Assembly (NCBI GenBank): GCA_024734495.1
Contig: JALMQS010000225.1
Coordinates: 15,584,591-15,648,590 of the forward strand
DNA: 64,000 bases
From: Forficula auricularia
Taxonomy: Eukaryota > Arthropoda > Insecta > Dermaptera > Forficulidae
Direction: 5' to 3'
This document shows positions 21,127 to 31,714 of this stretch, piece by piece. A model generated the notes under the pieces. It did no database searches. It worked only from the letters and a program-made list of their open reading frames with translations, and was not told where the DNA came from. Position numbers and translations under genes: made by a program. The first letter of the stretch is position 1; every line of letters starts with the position of its first letter.

Positions 21127-21944
21127 AAAATCTTCCCCATCGCAATCGTGTTGACTGCATACCATCGGATCCGATTAAGAAGGTCTGAGAACAGACTTTG
21201 TAACTCTCAATGACAATACTCATTAAGAGTACCAGTACCTATAGGCAGAGAAGCTGGCCAATATTGTGTTGAATATTATTGTCCAATAAATATTAAAATT
21301 GATAATTAAAAATTTTATCAATTAATTTCCTGGATTGGACATTGAATAGCATTGTCTTTACACCTGAAATGAACCATTTATTTCTTTTCTTAACTCATTT
21401 ATTTTTCCACGTGACATGTTAATCTCAACGGCTTCATCCATTTATTCGTTATTTTTTCCCCTTTTTTATTATCCTATTAATGCGATTTATTACATTTCTG
21501 TCAGATCGAGTTAAAGATTAGAGCTTAATTATTTCTTTTTCTTTAATTCGTGCTTATCTTGAATGAAAATATTATAAGACATAAGTTAGCACCTACAATA
21601 TTCAATATATTTCGAGCAATCTAGTAATCTAGTCAATTAAATCTGTTGGGCTCCGACTTTAGCATTATTGAAATTCTTTCAAAATAAATCTAATATCATA
21701 TAATGATATAGATATAAGTGAAAGTAAAAAGTGACGACCAACCATGTTCTGTTCTCAGCATGGTTTTAATCTGTTTCTCCAGTATATAGACTGCTGTACT
21801 CTAACTAACTGAGCTTAAGGTGTCTGTGCTTATGCTTTATAGAATGAGATATTGGGCTCTTAATATAATTAGTCTCTTGAATTGTAATTTTGTATAAAAA
21901 AAAATATTTTGGTAGATTTTTTAAGATTCAAAATATTATTTTTT

Positions 21945-22048
21945 ACTTTACCATACAGTGTATGGTCAAGTATTGTAATCATGCATGAAACGTGCTTTTT
22001 TTTGAAAAATGGCAAAAACGGCTGAAACTAATTTAATAAAAAAATGGC
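21945..22048 (+). repeat. Family X repeat end (truncated by LINE insertion)
   Basis: TTTACTTTACCATACAGTGT...GTATTGTAATCATGCATGAAA...AAAACGGCTGAAACTA is the same family as 22.69 kb, 28.0 kb, 28.5 kb, 41.4 kb and 42.5 kb. It stops exactly where the LINE fragment begins. Confidence 0.6.
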
Positions 22049-22395
22049 TTTTGTTCTGACGAAATAAAATCGATAATCCCACCAAGGGCTTCATTTGCGC
22101 GAAATACACGATTTTCTAAGATTCAACACCCCTACGCGCTTAAACTGGATACTAATCGAACAAACGCATTCGCCAATTCATTTATCCCTATGACATATAG
22201 AGACTGGAACTCTCTTCCCCCGACCTTCTTTCCAGCAAATTATAACCTTCAATCATTCAAGACCAGCATCCACAGATTCCTTTGACTCCTACCCAATCCC
22301 TAAATCTCTTCTTATCGTCACGATACAAGGGTCCACCACGGACTACAGAGGTTGTACCTTCTTGGTGCAACTTCTTCTTGAATCAATATCATTAT
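22049..22395 (+). mobile_element. Jockey-type LINE 3' end, 5'-truncated, A-tailed
   Basis: Nearly the same sequence as the end of the 18.3-kb copy, starting within the GGCTTTTGTTCTGACGAAAT region. The coding tail continues through CTTCATTTGCGCGAAATACA, and it ends with TTGTACCTTCTTGGTGCAAC and ATCAATATCATTATATAAAAAAAAA. Confidence 0.8.
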
Positions 22396-22439
22396 ATAAA
22401 AAAAAAATTAATATATATACAATTTTTGATTAGTTACTT

Positions 22440-23065
22440 TCCCCCTGAAGTTATGCAACCAGTAAGTCTCAGAGACGTATCATTTATATACCCTATAGGC
22501 TATGCTATAGAATGGAATATCGGCTAACGAACGCCCTAGCTAACGACTAAATCCATTAACAAGCTTTTAATTTGCAAAAAAATCATTTCGGGTAGCGAAA
22601 GCAATCACAGGCCTGTTTTGGTTCAATTATAGTCTTTTTAGGAGTGTGCGAGTAAATATCACTATTTCCGAGTGATTGTATTAAACTTTTTACTTTTTTA
22701 CTTTAGCATACAGGAGTATAGTCATCAAGTATAATAATCCTGCACGAAAAAAGTGGCATTTTTGCTTCGTTTTTTTAAATATCTCAAAAACGGCTGAAAC
22801 TATTTTGATTAAAAAATTGAGCGAAACCATAGCGATTTTGTTTACAACATAACCCTAATGAGTGAACATCGAAAAAATTATATTTTACTAGATTATTAAT
22901 TGTTTTGTCATAATGTCTGTTAGTACCTAAGTGGCCAAATTTTGTGTACGCTTTAGCTCAAAAATTACTGTGAATATCAAAATAAAATTTCATATGTAAT
23001 TTTGGTGAATTTAGATTAAGAGATGATTAGATTTTACTTGAAATCAAACCCAAAATTATAAGATT
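22440..23065 (+). repeat. Family X repeat, full copy with an empty hAT target site
   Basis: It contains AGAGACGTATCATTTATATACC, CCCTATAG at 22,491-22,498 (unoccupied), GGAATATCGGCTAACGA, GCGAAAGCAATCACAGG, CATACAGGAGTATAG, CAAAAACGGCTGAAACTATT, GAACATCGAAAAAATTATAT and TTTGTGTACGCTTTAGCTC. Related copies are at 25.86-28.14 kb (interrupted), 28.47-29.0, 41.40-41.78 and 42.48-42.85 kb. Class unknown; non-coding. Confidence 0.7.
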
Positions 23066-23094
23066 ATCAAACTAAAAAAAAAGAAAAATGAAAT

Positions 23095-23887
23095 TTATAT
23101 ATATATATATATATATAAAATTAAGGTTTTGGCTGTACATTGCTCCAAATCACGCCAAATTTTGGTTGAACGCGTTTCAAGAAAACTTATGAACGAAAAC
23201 ACCCGAAAAGTTGCTCACGATTCACGTAAAAACGGCTGAAGGGATTATTATGAAATGTCATATTTGGATTTGATGTCTTCTAACTTACGTTTATAGATAT
23301 ATAAAGTTTGATATTTTGACCCCAAAAGGGGGTTTGGGGGGCCGCACTAATGAAAATCATCAAATAACTACTAAACTATTAACTCTACGGCAAATTTTAT
23401 AATGAGCAAAGTTGTAGGGGATGTGATTTCTGATAACATTTATTTTAAAAAATTCCCCCAAAAAACCACCCAAAAAGGGAGGGAGGAGGTGAAAAAATGT
23501 AAATTCTTGCTCTTGGGGCAAACTCAACCAAATTTTGTATACATAGTCTGTGGGCCTCTAGAGAGCTAGAAATCCAAAAACTAATCACCCAAAATGGGGG
23601 GGAGGGTCAAAAAATGAAAATTCTTGCTCTTGGACCAAACTCAACCAAATTTTGTATACCCAATCTGTGGGCCTCTGTAGGGTTGGTGAAGTGGGGGGTT
23701 CGGTTGGGGGTTCAGAGGTGTAGTGGGCTGGTACGAAGGTGGGGGCTGAGGTGGGTTGAGTGCGGGGTGGAGTGTTGGGGTATTGGTGGGGGGGCCGGGG
23801 TTGGGCACGGGTACATAGTGAGGGAGGTGGGGATGCTGTGTGGGTTTTGGTGGGTATGGTGGATGGGAAGGCGGGCCTTGCAGCTAG
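23095..23887 (+). mobile_element. Non-autonomous Helitron-like element (plus copy)
   Basis: It starts in a TATATA run followed by AAAATTAAGGTTTTGGCTGT. It has the conserved ATTCACGTAAAAACGGCTGA block and ends with the hairpin AAGGC-GG-GCCTT, GCAG-CTAG and host T at 23,888. The interior is G-rich with two copies of a ~125-bp block containing CTCAACCAAATTTTGTATAC. It is the reverse complement of the 26,300-26,986 copy. No Rep/Hel coding. Confidence 0.75.
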
Positions 23888-23998
23888 TATATTATAAAAT
23901 AAATCTAATATAATAAAGAGAGTTATTATTTTTTTCGGGTCCAAAATTGGTGGGGTTCAAAAAAATAGAACTATCAATATAGGTAAGTCATCCTAGAC

Positions 23999-24136
23999 CA
24001 GTGTTTCTCATCCTGTGTGCCGCATGCGATTGTCAAATGTGCCGCTAGGCACTTTTACATTTTTTTTATTTAGGTGTGCAGCAAATGATTCCAGATATTT
24101 TTAGTATGCCGTCAACCAAAAAAGTTGAAAATAGTG
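23999..24136. mobile_element. hAT-type MITE (CAGTGTTTCTCA), short copy
   Basis: The ends are CAGTGTTTCTCATCCTGTGT and, inverted, CACTATTTTCAAC. It shares GATTCCAGATATTTTTAGT with the copy at 24.7-24.9 kb. The flanks TCCTAGAC and GTCTAGCT do not form a clean duplication. Confidence 0.65.
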
Positions 24137-24726
24137 GTCTAGCTTTAAAAGTCTCGATTCAAAAATGCAAAAAGAAAAAAATTTATTTAGATTATAATGA
24201 GAAGTCATAATATAGGCATTAATAAACAATTTATATTTAAGTTTATTATTAAATACTACGCCATATCTAGCGACCCGAGTCTTGGAAAATTGTTCACTTT
24301 TTTTCTTAATTAATAAATATGCGGGGGCGATTATTTCATTAGAATCCTAGAAAAGAACTAAAAAGGGAATGGATAGAATTATCTAATTTCTTCTTTTATA
24401 TCGAAAGAAATCCAAGTCAAGACCCTTTTAATTATTCAATATTTAATTTCTATTATTCTAGGAATGGCCTTTTGCTTTTAGATCAACTTTATACTCGTTA
24501 TAGAGAGAACAAATATTTAATCGAAAAAATTCAGACAATATTGTGAAAAAAAATACTTGTTCTAACTGGCGAATATTCTGGGTCGCGAAATAGTTTTACT
24601 TTTTTCTTCATTTTTATCATTCAATTAAAAATTAAATTCATAAAAATTGTCTTAGAAAGTTTGTTCTCTAGCAAAATTTGTATAATTTAAATCCAGAGAA
24701 CTGTTTAGATTTTGGACTCTAAAAGC

Positions 24727-24931
24727 CACTGTTTATCAACCTGTGTGTCGCGAGCGTTTTTGACAAATAATTAAAATTGCATGGTTTTTGTAACTTTGAA
24801 ATAGTATTTGTAATTACTTCATTTATTTATTTTTTTCATACAATTTTTACTTTTTTTTATATTTAGGTATGATCACAAATGATTCCAGATATTTTTAGTG
24901 TGCCGTCAACCAAAAAAATTGAGAAACACTG
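24727..24931. mobile_element. hAT-type MITE, second copy
   Basis: The ends are CACTGTTTATCAACCTGTGT and, inverted, CAGTGTTTCTCAATTTTTTT. It is the same family as 23,999-24,136, with extra AT-rich interior. No clean target duplication. Confidence 0.65.
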
Positions 24932-24959
24932 TCCTAAAACCTAGACACTTTAATCGATT

Positions 24960-25860
24960 TGTACGAAATTTCACATATTATATTATGCACCTTATGAAAA
25001 TGACTCACTATGGGAAATTTATAGTTACCAATAATAGGGGGGGGGGGGTTCAAAAATATTTTCAAACAAAAATTTAAAGATGTTGATATTTTTAATAAAA
25101 TAGTCTTATAATTAGGAGATATTATTATCTCTATTATATTAAAGGCCTAAAATTAAGAGGGGAGTTCTTTAGTAAATAATTATAAATTATTTTATTAAAT
25201 ATGTAAATATAGGAGAAGGGTATATCAGCTTATTTTGATAGTAGTTTCATTAAATTATTTATTAGAATGCACCAATCTCTTCTCTATTGTTATCCATAGA
25301 AAAATAAAATAAAATAATTTAGTTTTTGATTTTTAATTTGAAATCTTTTAAAATTTTGAATTTTTATTAAATAGTATAGAAAAGAAGGAAAACAAATATT
25401 GTGAGATGTGCACACTAGTTTATTATTAATATAAATTTAAAAAATTGCAATTCGAATGATGAAATAACTTGAAAATTATTCAGTTGTTGTCTTGGAAGCC
25501 AAAACATTTGAATAAATAAATCAAAAAAATTATCTATTAAAATTATTATCTAATGAAGAATTGATAACATAAAGTGGTAGCTGAAGATAATAATATTAAA
25601 AGAGAAAGTAGATGAAAGTAATTATTACCTGGAGAAAGAAGAAAGGGCATGGCTAGGTAACCCGTGCACTCGCGCTCACTTAACGGGAACGACTGAGGAG
25701 GCCAAGTGCAGCCAGGCCGGCCAGCCGCTTATCACTTTCCACGAAATGTTTTTTACTTGTTTTGCCATTTTCATTTAATATTATCATAAGTCATTAGAAA
25801 AAAGACACCCGTTTTTTTTTTTTTTTTATCTTGATATAGGAAATATAAAATAATTGACGA
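24960..25860. other. AT-rich stretch with one GC-rich patch
   Basis: 24,960-25,100 matches, inverted, 41,010-41,200 (ATTTCACATA, a G12 tract). A GC-rich patch at 25,650-25,735 (CACTCGCGCTCACTTAACGG, CAGGCCGGCCAGCCGC) stands out but no gene can be built around it. It could be a distant promoter or exon fragment. Confidence 0.35.
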
Positions 25861-25919
25861 ACCCCTGTTAAGAAAATGTAAGTAGAACAACACAGAGACG
25901 TATTATTTATATACCACGA

Positions 25920-26110
25920 GGGGTGATCCGCGTTGGAAGTAGGTGTACACCTCTTTGGAAGTATTTTGGAAGTAGTTGGAAATATTTGGAAGTATGTACT
26001 TGGAAATATTTGCAAATAGGTACTTGGAAATATTTGCAAGTAGGTACTTGGAAATATTTGGAAGTACAAGTGGAAGTAGGTGTACAGCATATTAAGTCGC
26101 GGTTCACCCC
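25920..26110. mobile_element. MITE with an internal 20-bp minisatellite, copy 1
   Basis: The ends are GGGGTGATCCGCG and, inverted, GGGGTGAACCGCG. Inside, GGAAGTAGGTGTACA stands at both ends in the same orientation around repeats of ACTTGGAAATATTTGGAAGT (period about 20-22 bp). It lies in family X DNA. The flanks TATATACC and ATATATCC may be an 8-bp duplication. A second copy is at 32,261. Confidence 0.7.
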
Positions 26111-26299
26111 TTGATATATCCTATAGCAGCTTTACCCAAACTTTTTTGACCGCGGCCCGGTACGAGGTTTTAAAAATTTTCGCGAGCCACCTTATGAAAA
26201 AAAAACATTTATTTACAACACAAATTTTATTTTTTACTAAAAATCAAGTTATTTGTTTGTTTATATACACAAAAATTGCAAAATAATTGTATAAGAAAA

Positions 26300-26986
26300 C
26301 TAGGTGCAAGGCCCGCCTTCGGCGGCCCTCTTGCTGGCCAAGAGGCTGCGCCCCTACACCCCGCACCACCCCCTGCACCCCCACCCTACTCCGCCTCACT
26401 CCCTCACCCACCCCCATTCCACCACCGGACCCGCATACCACCCCCGCACAGAACCTCCGCACCCAGTTTTTGCATTTCTAGCCTTCTAGTGACCCACAGA
26501 TTATGTATACAAAATTTTGTTGGGTTAGCTCCAAGGGCGAGAATTTATATTTTTTCACCCCCCCCCCCTTTAGGTGCTTTTTTTGGATGGGGGAATTTTT
26601 CTAAACAAAAGTTGTCAGAAATCACACCCCTTAGAACTTTGCTCATAACAAAATTTGCCGTAGCGTTAATAGTTTAGGAGTTATTTGATAATTGTCATTC
26701 GTGTGCTCCCCAAACCCCCTTTTGGGGTGAAAATATCAAAACGTTATGTAGCTATAAACGTAAGTTAGAAGACATCTGATCCAAATATGAAATTTCATAA
26801 TCCCTTCAGCCGTTTTTACGTGAATCGTGAGCAACTTTTCGCTGAAACCACGCAAATATACAGACAGATAGGCAGGAATTTCGTTGAGGGTGTTTTCATT
26901 CATAACTTTGCTTGAAATATGTGCAACCAAAATTTGGCGCGATTTGGATCAATGTACAGAAAAAACCTTAATTTTATATATATAGA
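26300..26986 (-). mobile_element. Non-autonomous Helitron-like element, 687 bp, inside the hAT relic
   Basis: On the minus strand it begins A|TCTATATATATAAAATTAAG and ends with hairpin AAGGC-GG-GCCTT, GCAC-CTAG|T. These are the TC...CTRR ends and A/T insertion site of Helitrons. The conserved ATTCACGTAAAAACGGCTGA block and a C-rich segment (26,340-26,460) lie inside. No Rep/helicase coding; rolling-circle mobility would need a partner in trans. Confidence 0.82.
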
Positions 26987-27029
26987 TATAAATAATTTAA
27001 AAATTAACAATTATATTCATTTAAAACTT

Positions 27030-27806
27030 TAGTAAATGAACTAAACTTTCTTTCCACATATTTTGTCCTTAGTGCGGAGGATGATGTTGTTTGTCATCAC
27101 ATAACAATTTCAAATTAGGAGGTAATAATGTTTAATTTTATTCTCAAATTAGGTTCGACATCCAATCTGTTTCAATATTTATTTTTTAAGTACACCAAGC
27201 TTGAGAACGCAGCTTCACGCGTATAATTGGTGACAAAAGTCATTGACAGCGCAACCAAAAATTAATTAGTGGTACAGTTTCAAACACTTTTTTCAGATCG
27301 ATGTCGCATGAAATTTCAATTAAATTATTAACTTCTTGTTCACTAAGATTAAACATTTCTTCTTTTCGGCAGAAAAAGCATCTTTAATCCACATATAATT
27401 TGAAAGAATATCCGGAAAGTAGTCTTTAAAACTATTTATTATCTCCGAAAGATGTTCATGAATTGTAAGTGATAGTATTTATAGATATAAATCTCCTTCA
27501 TCATGGTTTGCATGGGTTTCAATAAATTTATGTAATGTTTTAAAAGATTTAAAATTTCCTTTTGAAAGTAGTTGTTTCTTCAGAGTCATTTTTTTTAATT
27601 ATTGCAACAACTTTTTCCGATACTTTGAAAATATTTAAACCAAAGCATTGCAAATTTAAATTAAATTCATTGAATGTAGCAAATATGTCGCACAAATAAG
27701 CTACTTTTATTAACCACTCGATTTTTTTTTTAATTTTTACAATTTTTTTTTTTTTTTTGCGTCTCGGCAAAATTTTTCTACGGCCCGATGCCAGGTCGTG
27801 ACCCAC
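27030..27806 (-). pseudogene. hAT transposase remnant (ZBED5/FAM200-like)
   Basis: On the minus strand 27,730-27,549 reads EWLIKVAYLCDIFATFNEFN, then LNLQCFGLNIFKVSEKVVAI, resembling the conserved WL.KLAYLADIF..LNELN block of ZBED5/FAM200/GTF2IRD2-type hAT-derived proteins. The reading continues, with stops, through FKSFKTLHKFIETHANHDEG toward 27,030. The BED finger, the catalytic domain and the dimerisation end are lost. It lies inside the hAT ends at 26,127-27,822. Confidence 0.7.
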
Positions 27807-27822
27807 ATTTTGGGAAACACTG

Positions 27823-28140
27823 CCCTATAGGCAATCCTATACAGTGGAATATCGGATAATGACCATCCTAGTTAACAACTAAATCGATTATAGAACTTTT
27901 AATTTGAAAAAAATTTATTTCATCAGGTAGCGAAAGCAATCACAGGTCTGTTTTTTAGTTCAATTAAAGTAATGTTAGGAGTGCGCGCGAAAATTGCTTT
28001 TCCTAGTGTTTATATTAAACTTTTTTCTTTTTTACTTTATCATACAGGGTATTGTAATCATGAATGAAAAGTGTTTTGTATTGCTTCGTTTTTTCGAAAA
28101 ATTTCTAAAGCTATTTTGATTAAAATAAGCTGACCTATTC
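27823..28140 (+). repeat. Right part of the interrupted family X copy
   Basis: GGAATATCGGATAATGACC, GCGAAAGCAATCACAGGTCT and ATCATACAGGGTATTG match 22,500-22,760. The left part is 25,860-25,920. Confidence 0.65.
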
Positions 28141-28199
28141 TGATGTTGCCACCCACTTGACTTTACCACACAACCTGGCCCCTCCACTTATATTTAATA

Positions 28200-28470
28200 A
28201 AATTATTCATAATAATGTAGGGGAGCGGGGTTAGTTTTTGCATTTTTAGACTCCTGGGTGCCCACTGATTTTGTATACAAAATTTGGTTGAGTTTGGTAC
28301 AAGAGCCTAGATTTTCATTTTTAGACCCCCCCCCCACATACACACATATTTTGGGCGATTAGTTTTTGCAATTTTAGACTTCTGGGATCTTAATGATTAT
28401 GTATACAAAATGTGGTTGAGTTTGGTAAATGGCCAAGATTTTCAATTTTTGACCCTCCTCCACCCCCATT
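28200..28470 (+). repeat. Two tandem copies of the ~125-bp GTATACAAAATTTGG block
   Basis: The same block is found, inverted, in the Helitron-like elements at 23.5-23.66 and 26.48-26.56 kb. It contains poly-C tracts. Probably a Helitron interior fragment. Confidence 0.6.
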
Positions 28471-29005
28471 TTGGGACGATATGCACCAAAATATAATTAG
28501 CTCTTAATCTCAATGGACCAAAACTACGTATGAAATTTGGTTTCGATATTCAAACCAGTCTTTGAGCTAGCTCGTCCACAAAAATTTATTAACGCACAGA
28601 CGGACAGACTAACAGACATTTTGACAAAACAATTATTATCTCGAAAAATATAATTTTTTCGATGTTCACCCATTAGAGCTTTTTGTAGAGCAAAATGCCA
28701 TGGTTTTGCTCAATTTTTTTAATCAAAATAGTTTCAGCAGTTTTTTAGATATTTCGAAAAAAAAGGAAGGAAAAAAACCTCTTTTTTCATGCACGATTAC
28801 AATACTTGGCCATATCCTGTATGATAAAGTTAAAATTGAACAAAACTATGGCGTTTTGGTCTACAACAAAGCCCCAATGAGGGAACATCAAAAAAATTAT
28901 ATTTTTCGAGATATTAATTGTTTTGTCAAAATGTCTATTAGTTAGTTAGTTAGATGTATGTACATTACTTTTCGCGTACGCTCTAGCTCAAAAACTAGTG
29001 TAAAT
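28466..29005. repeat. Family X, inverted pair (minus then plus)
   Basis: 28,466-28,838 is on the minus strand (ATATGCACCAAAATATAATTAG to GTATGATAAAG). 28,839-29,005 reads on the plus strand (AAACTATGGCGTTTTG, GAACATCAAAAAAATTATAT, GTACGCTCTAGCTCAAAAAC). Together they form a diverged palindrome. Confidence 0.6.
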
Positions 29006-29274
29006 ATCAAAACGAATAGGTTATTGGTGGCAAAACGAGAAGAGAAAGCGAGTACTCCTTTCTAGTGGTCATAGGGTTAAACGATTTGTAAAAAGGGTTG
29101 GTTCTATTCTTATCCGAATTGGAAGCGAAGGGGTGTTCATTGTTCTTACAAATAAACTTTAGTTTAACTCCCAAGAAATGCTGTTTTTCTGTTAATTAAT
29201 GTAATAATTCCCAGCTAAACGAAATTACTTGACTGAATTATTAGAAATATAATCAATTTTAATATAAGGATAAG

Positions 29275-29390
29275 TACCTGGAGCCACTGAGCGATTCAAG
29301 TTAACCAAATAAAAAAAAATACAAATATATATAGTACACGCCCCCTGGACCCCCCCCCCCATGAAACCACGCACCTCGCCCTCACCACTG
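29275..29390. repeat. Dispersed repeat end shared with 40.75 kb
   Basis: AGTACCTGGAGCCACTGAGC and ATACAAATATATATAGT recur at 40,754-40,825. The class is unknown; a Helitron-like 5'/3' end is possible. Confidence 0.5.
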
Positions 29391-30399
29391 CAATTAAAAA
29401 ACCAATTAATAAATAAAAGATAATTGAAAATAATGTAAGCAAACTTTTTTATTGAGATTTTTATCTATAAATAATTACTTTAATTAAGAAAAGATCAATT
29501 AAGATGAAATTTGTTGAGGTCCAGACCTAGCCAGATCGTTTTCTCATCCTCAAAACTTGTTAATAGAGTTGGTTTCATCAAAATCAGTAAAGCCAGTTTT
29601 CAAAATAGAACAAAGATACAAATATATACATATATATATATATTCAATTTTTGCTCGTTTAATAAGTGTAGATGGATAGATAGACTAATTATTAGATATA
29701 TAATTAAATGGATTTGAAATGCATTTAGTTATTTATAAGAGAATTGCCAGAAACGAGCCTTTTCTATTAACGGTCTTATTCAAAAAGAGATCCATTGTCG
29801 AAATTAATAATTCTGCATGAAAAGCTGGGCATGTTTGCGTTTTTAAACGTCCAGTCTCTTTCATTATGAATTACGCCAGGTTTTACACGAGCTTAAATAT
29901 TTTATAAATATTATTAAAAAATCCTTTCCTTCTCTCGTGGAAAATTAAATGCACAAAAAGGATTGAAAGAGATGAAGTAAGTAATATTAGAAGAAAAAAT
30001 CTAATTTTTCAAAAAAAAATATTTAATATTCAATGAATCGGGTTATTTTTTTAACAGTAAGAATGAATGAATTGATGAATTAAAAAAAAATAAGATGTTG
30101 GAATTAAGTTGATATATAGGAAATGCTGTAATCAACCGCCCAAGAGACTTTCTAACTGTATAAATGGTAATCAAAAAGGCATTGAGACATTTTGAGTCTC
30201 TTTCCGAGAGAACATTATGATTAGTGAGCCATTATTACGTGCAAGGAGAACGTGATTACCGCCAGAAACGATTGGAATACTCTAACTTCAAATCGAAAAA
30301 TTTATAATATCTAATTTTCGAAGTAAAAGTTTCCAACTTAATAGAAGTGTCGTTATTTGCAAAATAAAAAGTTAAAATATGAATATAAAAGTTTAAATC

Positions 30400-30900
30400 G
30401 CTTATAGTAACATAGCTAAGATTTCTAAAGAAAACACGAGGAATTGGCAAATATAGGAACTAAATCTAGGAGTTAGAGATGGTTTTTATTATAGCCAATG
30501 GCCCGGATAGTATTTTGGCACTTAGGTTTAATTTCCGTCCTTTTGACATATAATAAAAATCATTACTAACGGTTTTAGTTATGTTTTCTTTAGAAATCTT
30601 AACTCGGCTGTAATTGGCCACTAATATATTCATTACTTCGGGATAAGGCATTCCATTGCATTTCAATTTTTAAAATTCTCATAAATCGAAACCCTTAAAA
30701 AATTATATTTTATATATTATCTGACTCTATGTTTAGATTTGACAGCGAAATTTTTTAATCAAGATACTAGCGTTAAATCATCATGTAAGTAGGTTTGCCA
30801 ATAATCTGGATATAATTTTTGACACTCGGGTACAGGGGGGGAAATCAACCATTTTGACATATAATAAAAATTATTCGCAGCACCTCGGATCCATGCGTTT
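30400..30900 (+). repeat. Two decayed tRNA-like SINE copies within an imperfect inverted repeat
   Basis: 30,500-30,560 (GGCCCGGATAG...TTTTGACATATAAT) and 30,800-30,880 (GACACTCGGGTA...TTTTGACATATAAT) are aged relatives of the 16-kb repeats. TAAGATTTCTAAAGAAAAC (30,417) and its complement (30,580) form short arms. Confidence 0.55.
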
Positions 30901-31045
30901 CAATTCAATTTATGATTCATCGTATTTAAAGAAGTTATGAAATTATACAGTATTTTGGTGTTATAAATTTAGTTGGTTATTTCAACTAGGTACTTACCAC
31001 TTTTGTTTTATTGGCGAAATAATTTAACTGGCGAGTAAAATATAC

Positions 31046-31612
31046 GATCTTAAGCTATGTAAAATAAAAATAAAATTTAAGAAAAATGTAAAGACTTTCA
31101 AGACTCGTTAAGCTTTCTGCAAGTTTTGGTTTGATCTTAAGCTATGTATAATAAAAATAAAATTTAAGGAAAATGTAAAGATTTTCAAGACTAGTTAAGC
31201 TTTCTGCAAGTTTTGGTTTGATCTTAAGCAACGTAAAATAAAAATAAAATTTAAGGAAAATGTAAAGATTTTCAAGACTCGTTAAGCTTTCTGCAAGTTT
31301 TGGTTTGATCTTAAGCTATGTAAAATAAAAATAAAATTTAAGGAAAATGTAAACATTTTCGAGACTCGTTAAGCTTTCTGCAAGTTTTGGTTTGATCTTA
31401 AGCTATGTAAAATAAAAATAAAATTTAAGGAAAATGTAAAGATTTTCAAGACTCGTTAAGCTTTCTGCAAGTTTTGGTTTGATCTTAAGCTATGTAAAAT
31501 CAAAATAAAATTTAAGGAAAATGTTTGATCTTAAGCTATGTAAAATAAAAATAAAATTTAAGAAAAATGTAAAGACTTTCAAGCCTCGTTAAGCATTCTG
31601 CAAGTTTTGGGA
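31046..31612 (+). repeat. 87-bp tandem satellite, about 6.5 units
   Basis: Units start at GATCTTAAGC: 31,046, 31,133, 31,220, 31,307, 31,394, 31,481 and 31,527. All are exactly 87 bp except the 46-bp one at 31,481. Units differ at only a few positions. Each contains TTCAAGACTCGTTAAGC and CTGCAAGTTTTGG. Confidence 0.95.
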
Positions 31613-31714
31613 TTCGGAATTATTTTTGTCAGTGGACGGCTTAAGCTAGAAAGCTAAAACATTACATAAAAGTGCAGATTATTAATACAAATTTCAGCTC
31701 ATTAGCTCAAATTA

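Larger units (their letters stand above)
26127..27822 (-). mobile_element. hAT element relic, 1.7 kb, with nested Helitron
   Basis: The ends are CAGCTTTACCCAAACTTTTT and, inverted, CAGTGTTTCCCAAAATGTGG. The 8-bp flanks are TCCTATAG (26,119-26,126) and CCCTATAG (27,823-27,830). The paralogous repeat at 22,491 has a single CCCTATAG and no insert, which confirms the boundaries. The interior holds transposase remnants (see 27,030-27,806) and a later Helitron at 26,300-26,986. Confidence 0.85.

Noticed and set aside
23585..23944. 119-codon Pro/Thr-rich frame, minus strand
   Set aside because: Antisense of the G-rich Helitron interior. No conserved domain, and an equally open frame lies on the other strand.
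25794..26114. Repetitive frames reading KYFQVPT or WKYLEV
   Set aside because: Translations of the 20-bp minisatellite inside the MITE, open in three frames.
26276..26677. Proline-rich frames of up to 133 codons on both strands
   Set aside because: They read the C-rich interior of a Helitron-like element; the same low-complexity text is open in several frames at once.
28700..28945. Plus-strand frame with SRDIN-like and FVKMSIS text, and its relatives at 41.5 and 42.6 kb
   Set aside because: All lie in the non-coding family X repeat; the frames are not conserved between copies.
31046..31612. CRISPR-like array
   Set aside because: Units are contiguous 87-bp copies with no unique spacers, in a eukaryotic context; it is an ordinary satellite.
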